Source: Oscillospiraceae bacterium | GTDB lineage: Bacteria; Bacillota; Clostridia; Oscillospirales; Oscillospiraceae | Assembly (NCBI GenBank): GCA_016290695.1 | Contig: JAEEUX010000009.1 | Span: 1 to 19,834 of the forward strand | Direction of reading: 5' to 3' | Length of the DNA stretch: 19,834 nucleotides | Shown: positions 1 to 5,416 of the stretch, one piece after another | How positions within the stretch are numbered: position 1 is the stretch's first letter | How the letters are laid out: every line of letters starts with the position of its first letter | Program-made: the position numbers and the translations under genes | Notes under the pieces: model-generated | The model's database searches: none | What the model saw: only the letters and a program-made list of their open reading frames with translations | Told to the model about the DNA's origin: nothing

Positions 1-1
1 C

Positions 2-265
2 ACCATGGCGGGAGAGCATATCTATCCCGACCAGACACCCACGGTGCAGATTGGCTATGCCAGCAATCACGATTTCACAGAACGGGAACTGGAGATCCTG
101 CGGGAGCTTATCTCCGGCGACAGCAATGCCGAAATCGGGGAACGGCTCGGCATCGGAGCGAGCACGGTAAAATATCATGTGCAGAATATGCTGGAAAAGA
201 CCGGGATGCATACCCGCACAGAGCTTGCCGCCGTGGCACGGAGTCTCGGCATTGCCATAAAATAA
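2..265 (+). CDS. LuxR/NarL-type response regulator, C-terminal end (5' partial)
   Basis: This is the DNA-binding end of a LuxR/FixJ-type transcription regulator. The visible protein carries the classic helix-turn-helix: FTERELEILRELISGDSNAE, then IGERLGIGASTVKYHVQNML with the recognition helix around TVKYHV. In this family the domain usually follows a receiver or sensor domain, and the reading frame stays open to the left edge. The ATG at 5 is therefore probably internal and the gene probably starts outside the window. The first 20 or so residues look like an interdomain linker. The TAA at 263-265 is followed within 20 bp by a strong terminator. The target and the partner kinase cannot be inferred. 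Confidence 0.85.
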   Translation, partial: TMAGEHIYPDQTPTVQIGYASNHDFTERELEILRELISGDSNAEIGERLGIGASTVKYHVQNMLEKTGMHTRTELAAVARSLGIAIK

Positions 266-283
266 TATGCATAACAACTCTTG

Positions 284-316
284 TCGCCCGTTGAAAACAC
301 GGGCGATTTTATTTTG
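284..316 (+). terminator. Rho-independent terminator after the LuxR-type gene
   Basis: A perfect 8-bp stem, TCGCCCGT (284-291) with ACGGGCGA (299-306) around a 7-nt loop, is followed at once by a T-rich tail (TTTTATTTT). It lies 18 bp after the regulator's stop codon. Confidence 0.85.
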
Positions 317-445
317 AAAAAACGCCTTGGACTACCCAATCGGCGGGGGCAAAACGCTGAAAAACATGTATAATCAAAACTAATAAAAGTATGAGCTCTT
401 TTAAAAACCGACTCTCGTTTTTGTGACAGGAAAGGAGTATTGAAA

Positions 446-499
446 ATGGGAGCGTTCAGAAAAAGAGCCTGTACATTGAAAATGGTTTTTCGCACATAA
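446..499 (+). CDS. Possible 17-codon leader ORF
   Basis: A short frame, ATG at 446 to TAA at 497-499 (MGAFRKRACTLKMVFRT), has a good ribosome site (AAAGGAG at 431-437, spacing 8). It lies just upstream of the lipoprotein gene at 529. It could be a leader peptide or a chance ORF. A TATAAT hexamer at 369-374 could be a -10 box, but no convincing -35 was found. I do not recognise the peptide. Confidence 0.2.
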   Translation: MGAFRKRACTLKMVFRT

Positions 500-528
500 C
501 AAGAGATTTAAGGAAGAAGGTTAAAACG

Positions 529-1248
529 ATGAAAAAAATAATTGCAATGATCCTCGCCGTGCTCATGCTGCTGGCCCTTACGGCCTGCGGCGGCAATACG
601 GAAGGCGGCACGGCACCGGCAAATTCCGCTTCCGGCTCCGCCGAAAACAACGGCGCGGCTGCTGCACCCGCTGAAAGCAGCGAACCGGCAGCCTCTGAGC
701 CTGAACAGGAAAGCTCTTCGGGCGGCATTGCGCCTGCCACGGACGGTACTCTCACTATCGGCAAGGCAGACATTGCCGTTATGATTAACGGAAAATCCGT
801 CCCGATGCCCTACAAGCTGAAGGAGCTGGAGGCCGCCGGTGTGCCCGCTGACGAGGCCAGAGACGGAACCGAGCTGAACCCCGGGGATTTCTTATCGGCA
901 AGCCTTTATCTGGACGAGAACGAGGATTATTTATTGATCCCCGCTTACTATAACGGCGGCAGCTCCGCCATCAGCATCATGGATGCCGAAGCCGAGGAAA
1001 TCACTATGACGACATACTCGGACGAGCCTAAGGATCAGGGCGTTTCCGTCCTCGGCATCGCCTTCGGCCTTCCCAGAAGCGAAGTTAAGGCGATGCTCGG
1101 CAATCCCATCTATGACGCCGGAGACTATCTCGAATGGCATGTTGATGTGCCCGAGCTTAACTATGAAGGCACGTTATCTATGTACTTTACCGAAGATTCC
1201 GACAGCGCGGGAGTTTCCCAGCTCGATCTTACGGTTTTCCCGAAATAA
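529..1248 (+). CDS. Secreted lipoprotein of unknown function
   Basis: The 239-residue product starts with a lysine-rich N-terminus and a hydrophobic stretch, and ends its signal in a lipobox LTAC with the lipidated cysteine at residue 20. It should be anchored to the outer face of the membrane. Residues 21-78 are a low-complexity Gly/Ala/Ser/Glu/Pro linker. A folded domain of about 160 residues follows, with a segment GLPRSEVKAMLGNP near residue 190 that resembles the 'small turn, helix, G-x-P' pieces of several exported lipoproteins. I do not recognise the family. AAGGAAGAAGG upstream can serve as ribosome site. The gene stands alone between the LuxR-type gene's terminator and a GC-rich hairpin. 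Confidence 0.8.
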   Translation: MKKIIAMILAVLMLLALTACGGNTEGGTAPANSASGSAENNGAAAAPAESSEPAASEPEQESSSGGIAPATDGTLTIGKADIAVMINGKSVPMPYKLKELEAAGVPADEARDGTELNPGDFLSASLYLDENEDYLLIPAYYNGGSSAISIMDAEAEEITMTTYSDEPKDQGVSVLGIAFGLPRSEVKAMLGNPIYDAGDYLEWHVDVPELNYEGTLSMYFTEDSDSAGVSQLDLTVFPK

Positions 1249-1257
1249 AGCATTTCA

Positions 1258-1292
1258 GCCCCGCAGGCGTGGATTAACATCCCCTGCGGGGC
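1258..1292 (+). terminator. GC-rich hairpin after the lipoprotein gene
   Basis: A perfect 10-bp stem, GCCCCGCAGG (1258-1267) with CCTGCGGGGC (1283-1292), starts 10 bp after the stop at 1248. The following bases (TTGTGCAG) are not a true T-run, so termination may be weak or Rho-assisted. Confidence 0.55.
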
Positions 1293-1506
1293 TTGTGCAG
1301 AGCGGCGAGCCGTGAAGGAGACGCCGTTCGGTAAGCTATGTGAAAACGGGCTGTGCGGTATTGCCTCAAAGCGGAGACCCTGGCGGCTGACGAGTAGTAG
1401 GGGCCTTTCTCAAAAGGCAAGCCCCAAAAAAACAAAATAACCGCTGAGCCTGTGCCGGAATAAAACAAAACGCATACAGCGAATAATACGAAAGGAGAAA
1501 AACCTG

Positions 1507-2040
1507 ATGGGAATGTTTGATTCTCTGAAAAAGCAGGAACAAAACCAATCGGCAAGCTTTGCCTTTACGGCCTTGCCGGCTGATCTGACGGAGCTAAAGG
1601 CGCTGCCGGAGGCGACGCTGGACTCTCCCTACAAAACGGCGGCTCTGGCCGTTGCTGCTCTTTGCCGCTTTGAACAGGACGAAAGCGCCGTTCATGAAAT
1701 GCTGAACTATCTGAAAGGGCCGGAGCCTCTATCCAATCTGGAGAAGCAGTTCCTGCGGGACAGATTGCGCGGCAAAGGGTATAAAAGCTTCTCCTTCTTC
1801 GCCGGAGCAACGCCGGAAAACGGCTATGTTCCCGCACAGCCCTATCAGATAACGGTCAGCTCCAATCCCTATTCCTTTGAAACGGAGAATTGGGCGACGG
1901 TATATGTCCAAAGCGGCGGCGCAGACTCGCCGAGGCCGATAAAGCTGCGCAAGAAGCCGTCTGCCGGACAATGGTTTTTGAATGAACTGCAGTGCCTGAG
2001 CGACATCCGTATCCCCAAAGAGGACGATCCGTGGGCATAA
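1507..2040 (+). CDS. Small conserved-looking cytosolic protein of unknown function
   Basis: The 177-residue protein has no signal peptide or membrane segment. Start choice rests on AAAGGAG at 1491-1497. The N-terminus MGMFDSLKK is followed by an Asn/Gln/Ser-rich bridge. Next comes an alpha-helical part around residues 30-85 (YKTAALAVAALCRFEQDESA, then a leucine-rich helix). The C-terminal half is beta-rich (YQITVSSNPYSFETENWATV, then a Pro/Lys-rich end). It resembles small Clostridia proteins of the DUF6935 type, but I am not certain of that family. It is a single-gene unit ending in a very strong terminator. Confidence 0.7.
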   Translation: MGMFDSLKKQEQNQSASFAFTALPADLTELKALPEATLDSPYKTAALAVAALCRFEQDESAVHEMLNYLKGPEPLSNLEKQFLRDRLRGKGYKSFSFFAGATPENGYVPAQPYQITVSSNPYSFETENWATVYVQSGGADSPRPIKLRKKPSAGQWFLNELQCLSDIRIPKEDDPWA

Positions 2041-2068
2041 TAATCCGGTGCGCTTGAAAAGCTTGGTG

Positions 2069-2120
2069 AAAAAGAGATGGTGCAGCGAAATGAAACTCGC
2101 TGCACCATCTCTTTTTGTTT
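2069..2120 (+). terminator. Very long-stem terminator, probably bidirectional
   Basis: AAAAAGAGATGGTGCAGCGA (2069-2088) pairs perfectly with the 20 bases at 2097-2116 around an 8-nt loop, and TTTTTGTTTT follows. The A-run on the left gives a T-run on the other strand. It can therefore serve both the gene ending at 2040 and the minus-strand frame ending at 2120. Confidence 0.85.
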
Positions 2121-2308
2121 TAGAAACAGGTTTGCTTTGTGGTGATCTGTACTCTGTGCTCAGCCTCATTGCAGTTGAGGTCGAAGCCGAGGATGGGGGC
2201 AAGATTGGCCGGCTTGAAGAAACTGCAGCAGCCGATGCTGAAGGCGGTAATGCCGGCGGACTCGCCGCAGACCTTGGCGGCGCGGTTCACAGAGTGACTG
2301 CGGGGACT
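2120..2308 (-). pseudogene. C-terminal coding remnant or unrecognised small ORF
   Basis: On the minus strand 62 codons are open, ending in TAA (complement of 2120-2122) directly beside the long hairpin. The translation looks protein-like: VNRAAKVCGESAGITAFSIG, then CCSFFKPANLAPILGFDLNC, then NEAEHRVQITTKQTCF. The only obvious start is a GTG at 2290, without a ribosome site, so this may be the 3' end of a lost gene. The last codons overlap a sequence repeated at 9218-9236. I do not recognise the family. A competing plus-strand frame across the same bases looks like a shadow. Confidence 0.35.
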
Positions 2309-2320
2309 TTATTGACAGTA

Positions 2321-3319
2321 CTATTCCTTTATACGCTTTTTGGTATAAACATCTAAAGACCTTCCGTAGAAGGCTTTCATCGATTCACGACATTCCGGGG
2401 GAGAAACGATAAGAGCGTCATATCCAAAACGTCGAAAATAGTCTTCAAGTGCGGCTTTGGGCCAATTGAAGTAATAAGTATTTCCTTCCTTTTTCGCTAC
2501 ATCGGGCCTGTTCTTTACAATCATTCGGAATTTGCGGATGCCGCGAGCAGTAAGCTTAACTACCGCATCGATGTTTTTGGAAGCAAACTGCGGGTTCCTT
2601 CTTGCTATTTCAAGCAACTTCTGCCTATCGCCCTCATCGGGGATAAAGCTTTCGGAAGTGGTATATAATGCGGTGATCCTGGATACTCTGTTCGTATGAA
2701 GAATTCCGTGCTTGACATCCGCACACAGGAGATAATTGCATTGCTCCTCCTTGGACGCGGCAATAATGTACGGCTTCATCCTGAACACCCAACCGCTGGA
2801 AGAAGTCGTGGAAAAAGTAATGATTTTATTGCTGCGGATCGCTTTATTTAACTCTTCAAAAGTATCCCTGAAAATAATCATCTCTCGACCGTTGCGCGCA
2901 ATGGAAAGATATGAACTGAACAGGTCGTTGATATATTGCGACAGAGAGATGTTGTACAGAAGATTGTTTTCAATAGCCTTCATGACATCTAAGGAGCGTC
3001 CGCTTACCGTGAGTGTGATAGCCGTGCTTCGTTCGGAGCGATATTTATCGCTTTTCAAATAGGTGTTGATTATTTTGTCAGCTATATTTTCCGCATCCGT
3101 ATGTGAAACAGACGGGAACTCGCTGAGATCCGTGAGGATAGTCTCAAGGAACTTTGCCTTTCTGTCCCTGTACTCTTCAAAATAGTTGACGAGTAGTTCC
3201 TTTAGAAAGGCGTTTAAATTTATGGTGCCGTCCTTTTTGAAGAATTCAAAAAGCTCTGCATCGTTCAAAAGGCGGGATTTCATATCTTCCGGTATATATA
3301 TCTTGTACTTTTCAGTCAT
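2321..3319 (-). CDS. WYL-domain transcription regulator, divergent from the Ro60-RtcB operon
   Basis: The product is 332 residues from the ATG at 3319, chosen because AGGAG lies 6 nt upstream; a longer frame to 3364 lacks such a site and would run over the promoter. Residues 5-50 (KYKIYIPEDM plus two helices) and residues 99-139 (ITLTVSGRSL plus two helices) both look like ribbon-helix-helix units, not the usual winged helix. Residues 152-218 form a WYL-type sensor (CNYLLCAD, then HTNRVSRITAL). Residues 252-326 resemble the WCX extension. WYL proteins commonly bind nucleic acids or nucleotides as ligands and control stress or defence genes. Divergence from the RNA region, Ro60 and rtcB makes it their likely regulator. 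The ligand is unknown. Confidence 0.82.
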   Translation of the reverse strand: MTEKYKIYIPEDMKSRLLNDAELFEFFKKDGTINLNAFLKELLVNYFEEYRDRKAKFLETILTDLSEFPSVSHTDAENIADKIINTYLKSDKYRSERSTAITLTVSGRSLDVMKAIENNLLYNISLSQYINDLFSSYLSIARNGREMIIFRDTFEELNKAIRSNKIITFSTTSSSGWVFRMKPYIIAASKEEQCNYLLCADVKHGILHTNRVSRITALYTTSESFIPDEGDRQKLLEIARRNPQFASKNIDAVVKLTARGIRKFRMIVKNRPDVAKKEGNTYYFNWPKAALEDYFRRFGYDALIVSPPECRESMKAFYGRSLDVYTKKRIKE

Positions 3320-3353
3320 ATGTATCTCCTGATTGGGGTCGTAGTATAAACCG

Positions 3354-3382
3354 ATTATACACAATTATCCGGCATTAATCAA
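3354..3382 (-). promoter_or_regulatory. Sigma-70-type promoter of the WYL regulator gene
   Basis: Reading the minus strand, TTGATT (complement of 3377-3382) and a perfect TATAAT (complement of 3354-3359) are 17 bp apart. The predicted start is about 28 bp before the gene's ATG. Confidence 0.8.
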
Positions 3383-3419
3383 CAAAAAATGGGGTCGCAA
3401 TCATAAATAAATCTGCTTC

Positions 3420-3473
3420 TTTTCATATCCGCCTGGATGCTGTACTATAAAACCATAAAAAGCACGTACAGCA
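3420..3473 (+). promoter_or_regulatory. Putative ncRNA/Ro60/rtcB promoter with an operator-like palindrome
   Basis: TGCTGTAC (3438-3445) and GTACAGCA (3466-3473) form a perfect 8-bp inverted repeat whose 20-bp centre starts with TATAAA (3446-3451), a good -10 box. No good -35 is present at the right distance (TCATAT), as expected of an activator-dependent promoter. The predicted start, about 3458-3459, coincides with the first base of the first RNA stem. The palindrome is a plausible site for the divergent WYL regulator; this is inference. The right half-site also overlaps RNA module A. Confidence 0.45.
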
Positions 3474-3545
3474 ATGCAGAAGATCGTTTTCATGGATCGA
3501 TGCCGATGAAGGGCAGCCGAGAAAGCCTCATCGGGAGAGTGCTTT
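3459..3545 (+). ncRNA. Structured RNA module A (Y-RNA-like candidate)
   Basis: AAAGCAC (3459-3465) closes with GTGCTTT (3539-3545). Inside, CCGATGA (3503-3509) pairs with TCATCGG (3528-3534). The motif ACAGCA sits at 3468-3473 just inside the closing stem. The module shows no clear T-loop, so it is less tRNA-like than the next two. It is the first of the tandem folds between the WYL gene and the Ro60-like gene and may be an independent RNA or the leader of a longer transcript. Confidence 0.45.
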
Positions 3546-3552
3546 GTAACGA

Positions 3553-3650
3553 AAGACACATACAGCAATCATCTTAAAAATCGCGATTAGCGACGGACTT
3601 AAAAAGCCGAGAGATATAGGGTCGAATCCTGTACCTGATAAATGTGTCTT
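3553..3650 (+). ncRNA. Structured RNA module B with T-arm-like hairpin (Y-RNA-like candidate)
   Basis: AAGACACAT (3553-3561) closes perfectly with ATGTGTCTT (3642-3650). After an internal loop containing ACAGCA (3562-3567), ATCA (3568-3571) pairs with TGAT (3636-3639). Three hairpins follow in tRNA order. The first is D-like, TCGC/GCGA at 3581-3593. The second is short and anticodon-like, CGG/CCG at 3594-3609, with a TTAAAAA-containing loop. The third is a T-arm, ATAGG/CCTGT at 3616-3632, with the 7-nt loop GTCGAAT. This resembles the tRNA-mimic domain on a Ro-binding stem described for bacterial Y RNAs. The cloverleaf is degenerate and there is no CCA end. Confidence 0.6.
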
Positions 3651-3659
3651 GTAAAAATG

Positions 3660-3791
3660 CGGCAATTGTATAGATACGAACAGCATGGTTTCCGATATGG
3701 ATTGGCTGAGAGTGGTCAGCGCCCTGTTTCGGACAGGGAGGTGTGAGAGGTTCGAATCCTCTTATCTGGGGAAGGTATCTAGTAATTGCCG
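3660..3791 (+). ncRNA. Structured RNA module C: tRNA-mimic on a bulged stem (best Y-RNA-like candidate)
   Basis: The ends pair as CGGCAATT (3660-3667) with AATTGCCG (3784-3791), then, past a GTA/GT internal loop, TAGATAC (3671-3677) with GTATCTA (3775-3781). On top sits a tRNA-like fold. The D-arm is GCTGA/TCAGC (3705-3720) with loop GAGTGG. The anticodon arm is CCCTG/CAGGG (3722-3738) with a canonical 7-nt loop TTTCGGA. The T-arm is AGAGG/CCTCT (3746-3762) with loop TTCGAAT. The acceptor is replaced by a short imperfect helix (GATA 3694-3697 with TATC 3763-3766). In known bacterial Y RNAs the paired ends bind Ro60 and the tRNA-like domain tethers or gates a nuclease. It lies 140 bp upstream of the Ro60-like gene. 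Confidence 0.72.
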
Positions 3792-3901
3792 GATACTAAG
3801 AAGGCTGCATACAGCACAGACTGAAAAATCGTTGACGGCTCGTGTGCAGCGTGATCCGGGGCGCTGCGGGGTAAGGACCCGCAGCGGAATGCATATGTAT
3901 C
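3792..3901 (+). ncRNA. Structured RNA module D / 5' leader of the Ro60-like gene
   Basis: GATAC (3792-3796) pairs with GTATC (3897-3901) and TGCAT (3806-3810) with ATGCA (3889-3893). ACAGCA sits at 3811-3816. A very stable hairpin CGCTGCGGG/CCCGCAGCG (3862-3870, 3878-3886) has a 7-nt loop GTAAGGA. It ends 15 bp before the Ro60-like ribosome site, so it could be a fourth RNA, a processing signal, or a leader affecting translation. Confidence 0.4.
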
Positions 3902-3930
3902 ATGCGGTTGCTTGTAAGGAGAAGCTGAAA

Positions 3931-5403
3931 ATGTTAGAATTTATTAAGAGAGAAGCAAACAAAACCTATACTGAGAACGGTGCGGTTACATACAAAACGA
4001 CTATGTCTGATTGTCTTGACCTTTTTGCCGCGATAGGGGCATTAAGAAATGCAAGCGAAGATGATATCATAGAAAGATTTGTAAAGGCATACGCCGAAAA
4101 CCCTGATATCGCGACTAAGATTCTTTTCTATGCAAGAGATATCAGGGGCGGGCTTGGTGAAAGAAGAGTGTTTAGGACCATCTTGGAATATCTTGCAAAG
4201 AATGAGCAGGAGACCGTTAAGAAGAATATTATAAATGTCGCTGTGTACGGCAGATATGATGATCTTCTTGTCCTGATGAATACTCCTTGTGAGGATATGG
4301 TCGTCGAATACTTCAAGGACCTGTTGGATAAAGACGTAAAGGCTCTTGAAGAGGGCGGCGAGGTTTCTCTTCTTGCAAAGTGGCTTCCTTCAATAAACGC
4401 AAGCAATAATGAGACCGTTGCTGCGGGAAAGAGAATTGCCAGAAGGTTGGGCTGCTCGGATGCTGCATACAGAAAGATGCTTTCTGCACTGCGCGCTCAA
4501 ATAAAAATCATAGAGAATAATCTGAGAGAAAAGGATTATTCTTTTGACTATGAAAAGCAGACGTCAAAGGCTCTTTTTAAGTACAGAAAGGCGTTTGACA
4601 GAAACGACGGGGAGAGGTATGCTGCATTTTTGGAGAGAGCAGCGGCGAATCCGTCTGCGATGCATACCGGGACGCTTACGCCTTATGATATTGTCGCGCC
4701 GATCATCAATCGCGCAATGCGCAGAGAAGGTTTCACGGAAAATGAAAAACGTTCGATGGACGTTGCATGGAATGCACTGGAGAATTATGTCGGAAGCGAA
4801 AACGCTTTGGCGGTCGTGGATGGTTCCGGCTCCATGTACGGCGGTTATAATCCTTTGCCCGCGGCGGTGGCAGAGTCCCTGGGTATCTATTTTGCAGAGC
4901 ATAATACCGGGGCTTTCAAGGGACACTTTATCACTTTCTCGACAAGACCTCAGCTTATTGAAATCAAGGGAAGAGATATATATGAGAAGATGCACTATTG
5001 TTTAGGATATAATGAATGCAGCAATACTGATATAGCCGCTGTATTTAATCTTATCTTATCGGCGGCTAAAAAGAACAAACTTAAGCAGAAGGATATGCCT
5101 GCGAGACTCTATATCATATCTGATATGGAATTCGACTGTTGTGCGGACAATTCTTCGCTTTCAAACTTTGAATATGCCAGGAGAGAATATGCAAAATCCG
5201 GATACAGCTTGCCTGAGCTGGTGTTCTGGAATGTATGCAGCCGCAACAGACAGCAGCCTGTTGCGATGAACGAGAAGGGCGTGATCCTTGTGTCGGGATG
5301 CACACCTCAGATATTCTCAAGAATACAGAATAACAGCCTGGATCCTTATCATTTCATGATGGATGTAATATCTTCGGAAAGATACGAAAGGATCGCGGCG
5401 TGA
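3931..5403 (+). CDS. Ro60-like TROVE/DUF2828-vWA RNA-binding protein
   Basis: The protein has 490 residues from the ATG at 3931, chosen for AAGGAG at 3916-3921; the frame stays open further upstream only because the RNA region lacks stops. The N-terminal two-thirds is a helical-repeat module with family hallmarks (YARDIRGGLGERR near 67-79, YGRYDDLLVL near 106-115, WLPSINASN at 151-159). The C-terminus is a von Willebrand A domain with an intact metal site: D297-G-S-G-S301, T366 and D398. Ro60 proteins form a ring that holds misfolded RNA in its hole and Y RNA on its outer face, and bacterial versions work with exonucleases. Its place between RNA modules and rtcB supports a role in RNA quality control. 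The exact assignment (classical TROVE or the divergent DUF2828 branch) is less sure. AGA/AGG arginine codons dominate, unlike the flanking GC-rich genes. Confidence 0.85.
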   Translation: MLEFIKREANKTYTENGAVTYKTTMSDCLDLFAAIGALRNASEDDIIERFVKAYAENPDIATKILFYARDIRGGLGERRVFRTILEYLAKNEQETVKKNIINVAVYGRYDDLLVLMNTPCEDMVVEYFKDLLDKDVKALEEGGEVSLLAKWLPSINASNNETVAAGKRIARRLGCSDAAYRKMLSALRAQIKIIENNLREKDYSFDYEKQTSKALFKYRKAFDRNDGERYAAFLERAAANPSAMHTGTLTPYDIVAPIINRAMRREGFTENEKRSMDVAWNALENYVGSENALAVVDGSGSMYGGYNPLPAAVAESLGIYFAEHNTGAFKGHFITFSTRPQLIEIKGRDIYEKMHYCLGYNECSNTDIAAVFNLILSAAKKNKLKQKDMPARLYIISDMEFDCCADNSSLSNFEYARREYAKSGYSLPELVFWNVCSRNRQQPVAMNEKGVILVSGCTPQIFSRIQNNSLDPYHFMMDVISSERYERIAA

Positions 5404-5416
5404 GGATGATGAGATT

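Noticed and set aside
1300..1329. Group II intron domain V-like hairpin (GAGC...GTTC)
   Set aside because: The stem has a 14-base loop, lacks the GNRA tetraloop and two-base bulge, and no intron reverse transcriptase is nearby.
2048..2356. Plus-strand ORF of 102 codons
   Set aside because: It starts inside the terminator region, has no ribosome site and overlaps the more protein-like minus-strand frame and the end of the WYL gene.
3383..3460. Sigma-54 promoter as in RtcR-controlled rtcB operons
   Set aside because: No TGGCAC-N5-TTGC-like element was seen and no RtcR gene is present. A TATAAA -10 and a WYL gene suggest sigma-70 control.
3689..3772. Module C as a genuine tRNA gene (UCG anticodon)
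   Set aside because: The D, anticodon and T arms are good, but the acceptor stem is short and imperfect, the spacer before the D-arm is too long and no CCA is encoded. A tRNA mimic fits better.
3685..3930. Upstream extension of the Ro60-like reading frame by 82 codons
   Set aside because: The extension runs through the tRNA-like module and its composition is not protein-like. ATG 3931 has a good ribosome site and begins the family homology.
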